DNA of 64,000 nt from Streptomyces poonensis (GTDB lineage: Bacteria > Actinomycetota > Actinomycetes > Streptomycetales > Streptomycetaceae), in the NCBI RefSeq assembly GCF_014650915.1, contig NZ_BMVW01000001.1, positions 186,001-250,000 on the forward strand. Direction: 5' to 3'. A model generated the notes under the pieces. The model ran no database searches, was not told where the DNA came from, and saw only the letters and a program-made list of their open reading frames with translations. The position numbers and the translations under genes are program-made. This document shows positions 27,266 through 37,633 of this stretch, piece after piece (positions within the stretch are counted from its first letter, which is position 1; each line of letters begins with the position of its first letter).

Positions 27266-28393
27266 TCAGACGGCCGCCGTCGCCCGCACCGTAGCCGCGA
27301 TCGTCGCCGACCCCACCACGCGCGTGCCGTCGTACAGCACGATCGCCTGCCCGGGGGCCACCCCTCGCACCGGCTCCGCGAAGGACACCCGCAGCTCCCC
27401 GTCCACGACCTCCGCCGTGACCTCCGTCTCGCCCCCATGGGCACGGAGCTGGGCCGTGTAGGTGCCCGGACCCGAGGGCGCCGTACCGCACCAACGAGGC
27501 TTGATCGCGGTCAGGGCGGTCACGTCCAGCGACGCGGCCGGGCCGACCGTCACCGTGTTGTCCACCGGAGAGATGTCGAGGACGTACCGCGGCTTGCCGT
27601 CGCGGGCCGGGGTGCCGATGCGGAGGCCCTTGCGCTGGCCGATCGTGTAGCCGTACGCGCCCTCGTGGGTGCCGATCTTGGTGCCGGACTCGTCGACGAT
27701 GTCGCCCTCGGACTTGCCGAGGCGGCGGGCCAGGAAGCCCTGGGTGTCGCCGTCGGCGATGAAGCAGATGTCGTGGGAGTCGGGCTTCTTGGCGACCGCG
27801 AGGCCCCGGCGCTCGGCCTCCGCGCGGATCTCCTCCTTGGTGGTGACCGTGTCGCCGAGCGGGAACATCGCGTGGGCGAGCTGCTTGTCGTCCAGCACGC
27901 CGAGGACGTACGACTGGTCCTTGGCCATGTCGGAGGCGCGGTGCAGCTCGCGCGTGCCGTCGGGCAGCGTGACGACCTGCGCGTAGTGGCCGGTGCACAC
28001 CGCGTCGAAGCCCAGGGCCAGCGCCTTGTCGAGCAGCGCGGCGAACTTGATCTTCTCGTTGCAGCGCAGGCACGGGTTCGGGGTGCGCCCGGCCTCGTAC
28101 TCGGCGACGAAGTCCTCCACCACGTCCTCGCGGAAGCGCTCGGCGAGGTCCCACACGTAGAACGGGATGCCGATCACGTCGGCGGCGCGGCGGGCGTCGC
28201 GCGAGTCCTCGATGGTGCAGCAGCCGCGCGCCCCGGTGCGGAACGACTGCGGGTTCGCGGACAGCGCGAGGTGCACGCCGGTCACGTCGTGACCCGCTTC
28301 CGCGGCGCGGGCGGCGGCGACGGCGGAGTCCACCCCGCCCGACATGGCGGCGAGGACGCGGAGGGGGCGGGTGCGCTGCGTGGTCTCAGTCAT
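27266..28393 (-). CDS. mnmA: tRNA 2-thiouridine(34) synthase
   Basis: A 375-residue enzyme that thiolates the wobble uridine of Lys, Glu and Gln tRNAs. It shows the PP-loop [14 protein letters not shown] near residue 15, the first catalytic cysteine in [12 protein letters not shown], the second in [12 protein letters not shown] and the C-terminal tRNA-binding beta-barrel. The sulfur comes from a cysteine desulfurase persulfide, and such an enzyme is encoded nearby (29166-30335), although an amidase gene on the other strand separates them. Length is normal. Confidence 0.96.
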   Translation of the reverse strand: MTETTQRTRPLRVLAAMSGGVDSAVAAARAAEAGHDVTGVHLALSANPQSFRTGARGCCTIEDSRDARRAADVIGIPFYVWDLAERFREDVVEDFVAEYEAGRTPNPCLRCNEKIKFAALLDKALALGFDAVCTGHYAQVVTLPDGTRELHRASDMAKDQSYVLGVLDDKQLAHAMFPLGDTVTTKEEIRAEAERRGLAVAKKPDSHDICFIADGDTQGFLARRLGKSEGDIVDESGTKIGTHEGAYGYTIGQRKGLRIGTPARDGKPRYVLDISPVDNTVTVGPAASLDVTALTAIKPRWCGTAPSGPGTYTAQLRAHGGETEVTAEVVDGELRVSFAEPVRGVAPGQAIVLYDGTRVVGSATIAATVRATAAV

Positions 28394-28444
28394 AACCCTT
28401 CAAGAGTACGGGGCGCCGGGAACCGGAGGCCGCGCATATCCGTT

Positions 28445-29131
28445 GTGGACCACGTGGGGGAAAGAGGAGCTCCGAAGAACGGCGGCCGGCGGGTCGGGCG
28501 GCGCACCCTGCTCATCGGCGGGGCGGCGGCCGCCGGTGCGGTCGTCCTCGCGCGCGAGGACCTGGTCCGCCTGTACTGGCAGGCGCCGGGTGCGCAGAAG
28601 CCGCGTACGGAGGGCGACGTCGATTTCACGGAGGCCAGCTGGGTGGCGGCCTCCCCGGCCAACTACCGGGCCGCGGACCGGCCCGACGACTACTCCATAG
28701 ACATGGTGGTCATCCACATCACCCAGGGCAGCTTCGACAGCGCCGTGCAGGTGTTCCAGAACCCGGCGCACCGTGCGGCCGCGCACTACATCGTCCGCAA
28801 GGACGGTCACATCACCCAGATGATCCGCGAGCTGGACGTCGCGTACCACGCGGGCAACCGCGACTACAACGAACGCAGCATCGGCATCGAGCACGCGGGC
28901 TTCGTGGAGGATCCGGCGGCCTTCACGGACGAGATGTACTCGGCGTCCGCCCAGCTCACAGCGCGAATATGCGCGCGGTACGACATCCCGGTCGACCGTG
29001 AGCACATCATCGGGCACGTGGAGGTGCCCGGTTCGGACCACACCTGCCCCGGCCCGCACTTCGACTGGGACCGGTACCTGCGGCTGGTACGGGAGGCGCG
29101 CACGACGGAGGCCCAGGGCATCACACGGTAG
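28445..29131 (+). CDS. N-acetylmuramoyl-L-alanine amidase (Amidase_2/PGRP) with probable Tat signal
   Basis: About 228 residues. The N-terminus has a twin-arginine motif (GRRTLLIGGAAAAGAVVLA near 17-36) suggesting Tat export. The mature part begins with SWVAASPANYRAADRPDDY. Zinc ligands are expected in DMVVIHITQG, in AYHAGNR/EHAGF and in SDHTCPGPHFDW; Cys takes the usual Cys/Asp position. The enzyme would cleave the lactoyl-alanine amide of peptidoglycan. The start codon is uncertain: GTG 28445 or 28454; the frame continues upstream antisense to mnmA. It lies inverted between mnmA and the cysteine desulfurase gene. Confidence 0.88.
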   Translation: MDHVGERGAPKNGGRRVGRRTLLIGGAAAAGAVVLAREDLVRLYWQAPGAQKPRTEGDVDFTEASWVAASPANYRAADRPDDYSIDMVVIHITQGSFDSAVQVFQNPAHRAAAHYIVRKDGHITQMIRELDVAYHAGNRDYNERSIGIEHAGFVEDPAAFTDEMYSASAQLTARICARYDIPVDREHIIGHVEVPGSDHTCPGPHFDWDRYLRLVREARTTEAQGITR

Positions 29132-29165
29132 GACATCCCACGACAGGCATCACACGGCAGCGCCC

Positions 29166-30335
29166 TCAGGTCAGCCCTGCCGTCCGCGCCCGTTCCACCG
29201 CCGGGCCGATCGCCTTCGCCACCGCCTCCACGTCCTCCCGCGTCGAGGTGTGGCCGAGGGAGAAGCGGAGCGTGCCGCGGGCCAGGTCCGGGTCGGTGCC
29301 GGTGGCCAGCAGGACATGGCTGGGCTGGGCGATGCCCGCCGAGCACGCGGAGCCGGTCGAGCACTCGATGCCCTGGGCGTCCAGCAGCAGCAGGAGGGAG
29401 TCGCCCTCGCAGCCGGGGAACATGAAGTGGGCGTTGGCCGGCAGCCGGCCCTCCGGGGACGGGTCGCCGCCGAGAAGCGCGTCCGGGACGGCCGTACGGA
29501 CCGCGTCGACCAGCTCGTCGCGCAGGGTGCCGATCTCCCGCGCGAACCACTCGCGCCGTTCGGCGGCGAGGCGTCCGGCGACGGCGAAGGAGGCGACGGC
29601 GGGGACGTCGAGGGTGCCGGAGCGGACGTTGCGTTCCTGGCCGCCGCCGTGCAGGACCGGTACGGGGCTGTACTCACGGCCGAGCAGCAGCGCGCCGATG
29701 CCGTACGGTCCGCCGATCTTGTGTGCGGTGACCGTCATCGCGGCGAGCCCCGAGGCGCCGAAGTCGACGGGGAGCTGCCCGAACGCCTGGACGGCGTCGG
29801 CGTGCAGCGGAACGCCGAACTCGGCGGCCACGTCGGCGAGGGCGCGGACCGGCATCACCGTGCCGATCTCGTTGTTGGCCCACATGACCGTGGCCAGGGC
29901 GACGTCGTCGGGGTCGCGGGCGATGGCCGCGCGCAGGGCCTCGGGGTGGACCCGGCCGTGGGCGTCCACGGGCAGGTACTCGACGGTGGCGCCCTCGTGC
30001 TCGCCGAGCCAGTGCACGGCGTCCAGGACGGCGTGGTGCTCGACGGGGCTCGCGAGGACGCGGGTGCGGGCGGGGTCGGCGGCGCGCCGGGACCAGTACA
30101 GGCCCTTCACGGCGAGGTTGTCGGCCTCGGTGCCGCCGGAGGTGAACACCACCTCGCTGGGGCGGGCGCCGAGCGCCTCGGCGAGGGTCTCGCGGGCCTC
30201 CTCGACGGTACGGCGGGCCCTGCGGCCGGCCGCGTGCAGCGAGGAGGCATTGCCGGTGGTGCCGAGCCGGTCGGTCAGCGCCGCCGCTGCCTCGGGAAGC
30301 ATGGGGGTGGTCGCCGCGTGGTCGAGGTATGCCAT
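29166..30335 (-). CDS. Cysteine desulfurase (NifS/IscS family)
   Basis: A 389-residue PLP enzyme converting cysteine to alanine and enzyme-bound persulfide. [14 protein letters not shown] opens the protein; the cofactor lysine is in [12 protein letters not shown] and the persulfide cysteine in [11 protein letters not shown] near residue 325. The neighbourhood of mnmA, on the same strand and 700 bases further along, points to tRNA thiolation, although IscS-type enzymes also feed Fe-S assembly. It converges with the amidase gene (34 bases between stops). Confidence 0.95.
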   Translation of the reverse strand: MAYLDHAATTPMLPEAAAALTDRLGTTGNASSLHAAGRRARRTVEEARETLAEALGARPSEVVFTSGGTEADNLAVKGLYWSRRAADPARTRVLASPVEHHAVLDAVHWLGEHEGATVEYLPVDAHGRVHPEALRAAIARDPDDVALATVMWANNEIGTVMPVRALADVAAEFGVPLHADAVQAFGQLPVDFGASGLAAMTVTAHKIGGPYGIGALLLGREYSPVPVLHGGGQERNVRSGTLDVPAVASFAVAGRLAAERREWFAREIGTLRDELVDAVRTAVPDALLGGDPSPEGRLPANAHFMFPGCEGDSLLLLLDAQGIECSTGSACSAGIAQPSHVLLATGTDPDLARGTLRFSLGHTSTREDVEAVAKAIGPAVERARTAGLT

Positions 30336-30499
30336 GGTGGCCCGATTCTACGGGGGCGCTCCGGGCCGCCCTCGGCCGACATGGCGCCCCCGCTCGCGTA
30401 CCGCCGGCCGGCCTGGCGACCGTACCGCCGACGGATGTGCGCGGCGCCCGGCCGAGCCGCGTGCCCGCACGTCCCGGCCCGGCCGCACACCCGCGCCGC

Positions 30500-31345
30500 T
30501 CAGCCCAGCCGCACCCGCGCCAGCTGCCGCGACTGGGCGACCAGCCGGTCCGCGCTGTCCCAGACCTCGGCGTCCTCCTCCAGGAAGCCGCCGGCGAGGT
30601 TGCGCGTGGTGATCGACACCCGCAGCGGGCCGGGCGCCGGGCGGCACCGTATGTGCACCGTGAGCTCGACCGTCGGCACCCAGCCGGACAGGCCCAGCTC
30701 GAAGGCGGTCGGCGGCAGCGCGTCCACCGCGAGCAGCAGGGACAGGGGGTCGGAGTCGCGGCCGTCCGCGAGGCCGAACCACGCCCGCATCTCGCCCTTC
30801 CCGGAGGGCGACCCGAGCGCCCAGCCGAGCGTCGACGGGTCGAGCTTGAGCATCAGCCGGTCGGCGATCGCGGAGCTCCCGGAGACCGGGGCGGGCCCGT
30901 CCTCGGGGCCGAAGCACTGCTCGATCGGCGGAATGGCGGGCGGCACGGCCGAAGTACGGACGTCGTCGGGCAGGGCGTCCAGGTCGCCGTACGAGGCGAG
31001 CACGCGGATGCGCTCGACCTCGCGGCCGTCCTCGTCGTACTGGAAGAGGGACGCCTGGCCGGTGGAGAGGGTGCGGCCGGTGCGGACGACGTCCGTACGG
31101 ACCACCGCGGGACCCGGGTGGGACGCGGTCAGGTAGTGCGCGGTGATCGTGAACGGGTCGGAGTGCGGCAGGGCGTCCGCGAGGGCGCGGCCGAGGACGG
31201 CGAGGAGGTAGCCGCCGTTGACGGCGCTGATGATCGTCCACCCGGCGGACAGGTCGATGTCGTACACGCCTTCGTCGCGCCGCGTGAGGGCGGTGTCGCG
31301 GTCGAACTCGCTGTTTCCGATGGTCGCCTGGGATGCCTGAACCAT
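30500..31345 (-). CDS. Acyl-CoA thioesterase family protein (two hotdog domains)
   Basis: A 281-residue protein of the TesB-like thioesterase group: SEFDRDTALTRRDEGVYDID at the N-terminus, a first hotdog with GWTIISAVNGGYLLAVLGRAL, and a second with ALPPTAFELGLSGWVPTVELTVHI. It probably hydrolyses acyl-CoA; chain length is not predictable. ATG 31345 has no ribosome binding site, but TACGGT lies seven bases upstream as a -10-like box, so a leaderless transcript is possible. An AT-rich stretch (31360-31390), unusual in this genome, lies just upstream and may contain an operator. Confidence 0.82.
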   Translation of the reverse strand: MVQASQATIGNSEFDRDTALTRRDEGVYDIDLSAGWTIISAVNGGYLLAVLGRALADALPHSDPFTITAHYLTASHPGPAVVRTDVVRTGRTLSTGQASLFQYDEDGREVERIRVLASYGDLDALPDDVRTSAVPPAIPPIEQCFGPEDGPAPVSGSSAIADRLMLKLDPSTLGWALGSPSGKGEMRAWFGLADGRDSDPLSLLLAVDALPPTAFELGLSGWVPTVELTVHIRCRPAPGPLRVSITTRNLAGGFLEEDAEVWDSADRLVAQSRQLARVRLG

Positions 31346-31412
31346 GGCAGTACCGTACAACAGAAAATTACTAAGCAGTAGCTTTATGGGCTGTCACGGG
31401 AGACGAGCAGGC

Positions 31413-32102
31413 TTACGGCTGCGCACCCTCCCGCACCTCCACCACCGTCGACCTCCGGTTCCACGCCCGCGGCGCCCGCCAGTGGTAGCGCATCGCGAGC
31501 AGCCGCAGCACGAACGCCGTGATGACGGCGAGCGCGGAGGTCACGGGGTTGAGCATGTCGCAGCGGATGCACACGGCGACCATGGTGGCGCCCACCATGG
31601 CGGGCACCGCGTACAGATCGCGGTCCCAGCGCAGCAGTGAGGGCACCTCGTTGGCGAGCACGTCCCGCAGCACACCGCCGCCGACCGCCGTGGCGAGGCC
31701 GAGGGTGGCCGAGGCGGTCAGGCCGAGCCCGTACTCGTACGCCTTCGTCGTGCCCGCGACGCAGAACAGCCCGAGGCCCGCCGCGTCGAAGACGTTCACC
31801 CAGCTCTCGAGGCGCTCCACCTCGGGGTGGAGGAAGAACACGAGCAGGGCGGCGAGCAGCGGGGTGAGGAAGTAGCCGAGGTCGGTGAAGGCGGCGGGCG
31901 GTACGGCTCCGATGATCAGGTCCCGGAACAGCCCTCCGCCCAGCGCGGTGACCTCGGCGAGAACGGCGATGCCGAACACGTCGAAGTTCTTGCGCACGGC
32001 CAGCAGCGCGCCGGAGATGGCGAACACGAAGATGCCGATCAGGTCGATCGCATGCTGCACCGAGGGGCTGAAGAGTGACTGGAACACCCTTCCTATTTTC
32101 AC
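31413..32102 (-). CDS. Trimeric intracellular cation channel family protein (YicG/UPF0126)
   Basis: A 229-residue membrane protein with about seven membrane segments arranged as two repeats. Each carries a glycine-rich RD motif: LGGGLFRDLIIGAVPP near 54-69 and VGGGVLRDVLANEVP near 135-150. Bacterial members form K+-permeable channels related to eukaryotic TRIC. GTG at 32102 is the first start; inner GTG codons at about 32087 are possible. The gene begins nine bases after the terminator of the peptide transport operon and ends 67 bases before the thioesterase gene. Confidence 0.88.
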   Translation of the reverse strand: MKIGRVFQSLFSPSVQHAIDLIGIFVFAISGALLAVRKNFDVFGIAVLAEVTALGGGLFRDLIIGAVPPAAFTDLGYFLTPLLAALLVFFLHPEVERLESWVNVFDAAGLGLFCVAGTTKAYEYGLGLTASATLGLATAVGGGVLRDVLANEVPSLLRWDRDLYAVPAMVGATMVAVCIRCDMLNPVTSALAVITAFVLRLLAMRYHWRAPRAWNRRSTVVEVREGAQP

Positions 32103-32110
32103 TCACGGCA

Positions 32111-32141
32111 AACCCCCACCTTGTAAACCAAGGTGGGGGTT
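32111..32141. terminator. Terminator of the peptide ABC operon
   Basis: AACCCCCACCTTG and CAAGGTGGGGGTT form a perfect 13-bp stem around a 5-base loop. It lies 41 bases after the stop of the last transporter gene on the minus strand. Confidence 0.85.
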
Positions 32142-32154
32142 CCGTCACACCTGC

Positions 32155-32190
32155 GACATCACTTGTGACATCACTTGTGACATCACTTGT
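32155..32190. repeat. Three 12-bp repeats across the oppF-like stop codon
   Basis: GACATCACTTGT is repeated three times without error. In the reading frame of the gene each unit contributes one TGA, so the natural stop (32183-32185) is followed by two further in-frame stops at 12-base spacing. Confidence 0.9.
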
Positions 32191-33514
32191 CGTCCGATTC
32201 CGGAGCGGTCTTCTTCACCACGGTCTCCTCCGGAGCCGTGCCCGAAGCCTCCGCGGTCTCCTCCGGAGCCGTACCCGAAGCCTCCGCGGCCTCCTCCGAA
32301 GCCGTACTCGAAGCCTCCGCCGCCAGCGCCGCCGACGTCTCCGCCGACTCCGCCAGCACCTCGTCGGCCACCAGCTCCGCCGCCTCCTTGGCGGCGGTCA
32401 GCAGCACGGTGTCCTGCGGGGCCTGGTCCTCGAAGTTCTCCGGGTGATGGCAGGCGACCCGCTGGCCCGGCCTCAGCTCCAGCAGCGGCGGCTCCGTGGT
32501 CCTGCAGATCTCCGTCGCCTTCCAGCACCGGGTGTGGAAGCGGCAGCCGCTCGGCGGCGCGATGGGCGAGGGCACGTCGCCCTTGAGCAGGATGCGCTCG
32601 CTCTTCGCGGTGCGCCGCTTGGGGTCCGGGATCGGCACCGCCGACATCAGCGCCTTGGTGTACGGGTGCATCGGCGCCTTGTAGAGCGAGTCGCGGTCGG
32701 CCAGCTCCACGATCTTGCCGAGGTACATCACCGCGATACGGTCCGAGACATGGCGGACCACGGACAGGTCGTGCGCGATGATCACGTAGGTCAGGCCGAG
32801 CTCCTCCTGGAGGTCGTCCAGCAGGTTCACCACCTGGGCCTGGATCGACACGTCCAGCGCGGAGACCGGCTCGTCCGCGACCACCAGCTTCGGGTTGAGC
32901 GCGAGCGCGCGGGCGATGCCGATGCGCTGGCGCTGGCCGCCGGAGAACTCGTGCGGGTAGCGGTTGTAGTGCTCGGGGTTGAGACCGACCACCGACAGCA
33001 GCCGCTGCACCTCTTTCCTCACGCCGCCCTCGGGCGTGACGCCCTGGAGCCTGAAGGGGGCACCGACGATCGTGCCGATGGTATGCCGCGGGTTCAGCGA
33101 CGAGTACGGGTCCTGGAAGATCATCTGGACGTCGCGGCGCAGCGGGCGCATCGCGCTCACACCGAGGTGCGTGATGTCCCGGCCCTCGAACTCGACCGTG
33201 CCGGCGGTCGGCTCCAGCAGCCGGGTGATCAGCCGGCCCATCGTGGACTTGCCGCAGCCGGACTCGCCGACCACACCGAGGGTCTCACCGGCCCGGACCT
33301 CGAAGTCGATGCCGTCGACGGCGCGGACCGCGCCGGTCTGCCGCTGGAACAGGCCCTTGCGGATCGGGAAGTGTTTCTGCAGGCCGGTGACCTTCAGCAG
33401 GATCTCGCCGGGAGCGGCGTCCTTCGTGAGGGTCGCCCCCCGCTCCTTGCCGGTGGTCGCACCGTCGCTCTGCGCAGCGGCACTCACTGCTCTGTCCTCC
33501 GCGTACTCGCTCAC
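32183..33514 (-). CDS. Oligopeptide ABC transporter ATP-binding protein (OppF type)
   Basis: A 443-residue ATPase energising peptide import: Walker [10 protein letters not shown] near 90, signature [15 protein letters not shown], Walker [13 protein letters not shown] and the C-terminal oligo_HPY segment with [14 protein letters not shown] that binds an Fe-S cluster in relatives. The last 90 residues are an unusual Ala/Glu/Thr-rich tail with three 11-residue repeats ([11 protein letters not shown]). GTG/ATG start overlaps the end of the OppD-type gene by four bases. Paralogue of the OppD-type partner, with which it should heterodimerise. Confidence 0.94.
   Translation of the reverse strand: MSEYAEDRAVSAAAQSDGATTGKERGATLTKDAAPGEILLKVTGLQKHFPIRKGLFQRQTGAVRAVDGIDFEVRAGETLGVVGESGCGKSTMGRLITRLLEPTAGTVEFEGRDITHLGVSAMRPLRRDVQMIFQDPYSSLNPRHTIGTIVGAPFRLQGVTPEGGVRKEVQRLLSVVGLNPEHYNRYPHEFSGGQRQRIGIARALALNPKLVVADEPVSALDVSIQAQVVNLLDDLQEELGLTYVIIAHDLSVVRHVSDRIAVMYLGKIVELADRDSLYKAPMHPYTKALMSAVPIPDPKRRTAKSERILLKGDVPSPIAPPSGCRFHTRCWKATEICRTTEPPLLELRPGQRVACHHPENFEDQAPQDTVLLTAAKEAAELVADEVLAESAETSAALAAEASSTASEEAAEASGTAPEETAEASGTAPEETVVKKTAPESDDK
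32220..32318. repeat. 33-bp tandem repeats in the tail of the OppF-type gene
   Basis: Three units of 33 bp (32220-32252, 32253-32285, 32286-32318) encode [22 protein letters not shown] and [11 protein letters not shown]. The first two differ by about two bases, the third by several. Confidence 0.85.
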
Positions 33515-34604
33515 AGCTTCGGCGCAATCTCTTCGGTCCAGATCCGCTCCCGCTGCTCCTGCGTCATATGGCAGGCGGCCCAGTGCCGGCCGCCGACCTC
33601 GGTCAGCTCGGGACGGACCGTGCGGGTGATGTTGTCCTTGGGGACGTCGGCGTACGGGCAGCGCGGGTTGAAGGCGCAGCCGGACGGGACGTTGATCAGG
33701 GAGGGCGGGGAGCCCTTGACCGGGATGAGGCGTTCCTGCTGGTCGCGGTCGAGACGCGGCATCGAGCCGAGCAGGCCCCAGGTGTAGGGGTGGCGGGGCT
33801 CGTAGAAGACCTTCTCGGCCGGTCCGCGCTCGACGCAGCGGCCGCCGTACATCACCAGGATGTCGTCGGAGAGCTCGGCGACGACGCCCAGGTCGTGGGT
33901 GATGATGATGACCGCGGAACCGAACTCCTTCTGGAGGTCGCGGATGAGGTCGAGGATCTGCGCCTGGACGGTCACGTCGAGGGCGGTGGTCGGCTCGTCC
34001 GCGATCAGCAGCTCGGGGTTGTTGACCAGCGACATCGCGATCATCGCGCGCTGGCGCATACCGCCGGAGAACTCGTGCGGGTAGTTGTCGACCCGCTTGT
34101 CCGGCTGGGGGATGCCGACCCGGTCGAGCATCTCGATCGCCCGCCGGCGTGCGGTCTTCTTGTCCACGTCGTGGTGGACGCGGTACGCCTCCACGATCTG
34201 CCGGCCGATCGTGTAGTACGGGTGCAGCGCGGACAGCGGATCCTGGAAGATCATCGCCATCTCGCGGCCGCGCAGCCTGCGCACGTGGTCGGGGTCGGCG
34301 GAGAGCAGCTCGGTGCCGTCCAGCCAGATCTCGCCGGAGATCTGCGCCTTGCGCTTGCCGTACTGGCCGGCGGTGTGCAGGCCCATGATGCCGAGCGAGG
34401 TCACCGACTTGCCGGAGCCGGACTCGCCCACGATGCCGAGGGTCTTCCCCTTCTCCAGCGAGAAGCTGAGCCCGTCCACGGACTTCACCAGGCCGTCGTC
34501 GGTCGGGAAGTGGACTCTGAGGTCCCGTACCTCGAGGAAGGCGGTGGGGGCGGGCGAAGCGGCGACGGGTTCTCCGACCGCCGCTCCGGTCTTGATCGAT
34601 TCGG

Positions 34605-34608
<4 letters not shown>
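33511..34608 (-). CDS. Oligopeptide ABC transporter ATP-binding protein (OppD type)
   Basis: A 365-residue ATPase: [21 protein letters not shown], Walker [10 protein letters not shown], signature [15 protein letters not shown], Walker [13 protein letters not shown] and a C-terminal oligo_HPY region with [19 protein letters not shown] start overlaps the permease gene upstream by four bases and its end overlaps the OppF-type gene by four, so the three are translationally coupled. Confidence 0.94.
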
Positions 34609-35606
<998 letters not shown>

Positions 35607-35615
35607 TGTGCGCGG

Positions 35616-35665
35616 CCCGGCGGCGGCCGGGACCTCCTCGTGGGAGGGCCCGGCCGCCGCCCGGG
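35616..35665. other. Intercistronic hairpin in the peptide ABC operon
   Basis: CCCGGCGGCGGCCGGG pairs with CCCGGCCGCCGCCCGGG (one bulged base), with CCTCC/GGAGG pairing inside. It lies between the binding-protein stop and the OppB-type start. Such structures protect the 3' end of the abundant binding-protein message or partly stop transcription. Confidence 0.7.
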
Positions 35666-35769
35666 GCCATCACCTGCCCTTCGGACTGGCGGGATTCGGC
35701 GGCGGGATTACGACGGGCACGGCGCACGGCGTACGCCGTACGGTGTACGGTCTGCGGTCGCTTGAGCGG

Positions 35770-37539
35770 TTACTTCGCCACTCCGAGCGAGACGTAGTCG
35801 TAGCGGCCGTTGTAGGCGGCGGACGAGTAGACGTTGGTCAGCCGCGAGCTGCGCCAGGAGATGTTCTTCTCGTAGATGAACGGCATCCAGTCGGCGTTGT
35901 CGATCAGGCGCTTGTTCATCTGCTCGTACGCCGTCTTGGCCTCGGCGGGGTCGGTCGAGGCGATCGCGTCGTCGAAGAGCCCGTCGATCTGCTTGTCCTT
36001 GATCTCCGACTCGTTGTAGTTGCCGTTCTCGAAGATGAAGCGGCTGTCGAACAGCGGCTGCGCGTAGCCCTGGCCGGTCGGGAAGTCCGGGCCCCAGCCG
36101 CTCATGACCATGCCGTAGCCGCGCTCCTTCACGACCTTCGGCGAGCCGGTGATGCTGGAGGACTGGGCGCCGTCGATCGGGTCGACCTCGATCTTGATGC
36201 CGACCTTGCCGAGCTGCTCCTGCAGGGCCTCGGCGGCGTCGACCTCACCCGGGTTGTTCGTACGCGCGGTGATCTTGGTGGAGAAGCCGTTGGGCTGGCC
36301 GCAGTCCTTCAGCGCGGCCTTGGCCTTGGCGACGTCCGGCTTGCCCTTGCGGGCGAGGACGCCGTACGGGTCGTAGTCGGTGTAGCCCGGGATCGACTTC
36401 GGGAAGACCGAGTTGGCGATCTCGCCGCCGGCCACCTCGCCGCCGCGGGTCTGCTGCAGGCCCGCGAAGTCGGTCGCGTAGAAGACGGCCTTGCGGCAGT
36501 TGACGTCGTCCAGCGGCTTGGCCGTGTGGACCAGGGCCACGTAGCGGACGAACGACGTCTGGATGTTGTCGACGTTGCTCTCGTGGTCCTGCACGGCGGA
36601 GACACGGCCCGACTGGGTCATGCCGGTGCCGTTGACGTCGAGGTCGTAGTCGCCCTCCATCAGCCGCTTGTCGTTCTCCTCCAGGTTGGCGGAGATCGTC
36701 ACGGTGATCTTGTCCGGGAGGGCCGGGCGCAGCGGGTCCGACTCCTTCTTCCAGGCGTCGTTGCGGACCAGCACCAGGCTCTTGTTGGCCTTGCGCGACT
36801 CGATCTTGTACGGGCCGGAGGAGAACGGGCGCGTGGCGTACTTGGCGGCGGTGTCCTCGCTCTGCTTCACCGGCGCGCCGGTGGGCATGGCCAGGAACTG
36901 CTCGAAGTCACCGTTGGGCTTGGGCAGCTTGAAGACGATGGTCTGGTCGTCCGGCGTCTCGATCGCCTTCAGGCCCAGCTTGTCCTTGGACTTGTCCTTG
37001 TACGGGCCCTCGTACTCGCCCTTCGGGTCGAGCGTCTGCTTGATGTAGGCCGGGCCGCCGGTGATGACGTCGGTGGCCCAGATCCGCTCGATGCCGTACT
37101 TGATGTCCTTGGAGGTCAGCTTGGAGCCGTCCTCCCAGGTCAGGCCGTCACGCAGCTTGTACGTGTAGGTCTTGCCGTCGGCGGAGACCTCGGCGGGGCC
37201 GGTGGCCAGGTCGCCGACCAGCTTGTTGGACGCGGCGCCCGGCTTGGTGTCATAGGTGACCAGGGTGCGGGTGAAGAACCGCATGAAGTCCCAGGTCATG
37301 CCGTAGTACGAGCGCTGCGGGTCCAGGGAATCGAAGTCCTGCTTGCCGACGAACTTCAGCGTCCCGCCCTTCTTGGTGGACGCGTTGACAACCTTGTCCA
37401 GTGCGGCGTTGTAGCCCGCACCGTCCTCGTTCTTGTCGCCGTCGTCACCGCCGCCGCCGCACGCCGTGGTGGTCACCAACGCGGCGACCACGAGGGCCGC
37501 ACCGGCAGCGAGCCGTCGCTTGGGGGAACCTGTGCGCAT
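35770..37539 (-). CDS. Oligopeptide ABC transporter substrate-binding lipoprotein
   Basis: A 589-residue SBP family 5 lipoprotein. The signal peptide MRTGSPKRRLAAGAALVVAA ends in a lipobox with Cys27 (VTTTAC), followed by a Gly/Asp linker. The mature part has GTLKFVGKQDFDSLDPQRSYYG and the family motifs RFFTRTLVTYD and LRDGLTWEDGSKLT. It would bind peptides outside the cell and hand them to the permeases. ATG 37539 follows GGAGG. A paralogue of BldK-type binding proteins, which import a developmental signal in Streptomyces; whether this system does so is not known. Confidence 0.93.
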   Translation of the reverse strand: MRTGSPKRRLAAGAALVVAALVTTTACGGGGDDGDKNEDGAGYNAALDKVVNASTKKGGTLKFVGKQDFDSLDPQRSYYGMTWDFMRFFTRTLVTYDTKPGAASNKLVGDLATGPAEVSADGKTYTYKLRDGLTWEDGSKLTSKDIKYGIERIWATDVITGGPAYIKQTLDPKGEYEGPYKDKSKDKLGLKAIETPDDQTIVFKLPKPNGDFEQFLAMPTGAPVKQSEDTAAKYATRPFSSGPYKIESRKANKSLVLVRNDAWKKESDPLRPALPDKITVTISANLEENDKRLMEGDYDLDVNGTGMTQSGRVSAVQDHESNVDNIQTSFVRYVALVHTAKPLDDVNCRKAVFYATDFAGLQQTRGGEVAGGEIANSVFPKSIPGYTDYDPYGVLARKGKPDVAKAKAALKDCGQPNGFSTKITARTNNPGEVDAAEALQEQLGKVGIKIEVDPIDGAQSSSITGSPKVVKERGYGMVMSGWGPDFPTGQGYAQPLFDSRFIFENGNYNESEIKDKQIDGLFDDAIASTDPAEAKTAYEQMNKRLIDNADWMPFIYEKNISWRSSRLTNVYSSAAYNGRYDYVSLGVAK

Positions 37540-37633
37540 CTTTTTCCTAACCTCCGGGATTCGCGGTCCCGGTCTCACGCCGGGGAACCATAGGGTCAGC
37601 CACCTGACGCCTGCGGCAGGGGCAAGTCGTGTG

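Noticed and set aside
31360..31390. AT-rich stretch with TACT-N4-AGTA before the thioesterase gene as a defined operator
   Set aside because: The palindrome is only four bases per arm. Mentioned with the gene but not strong enough for its own feature.
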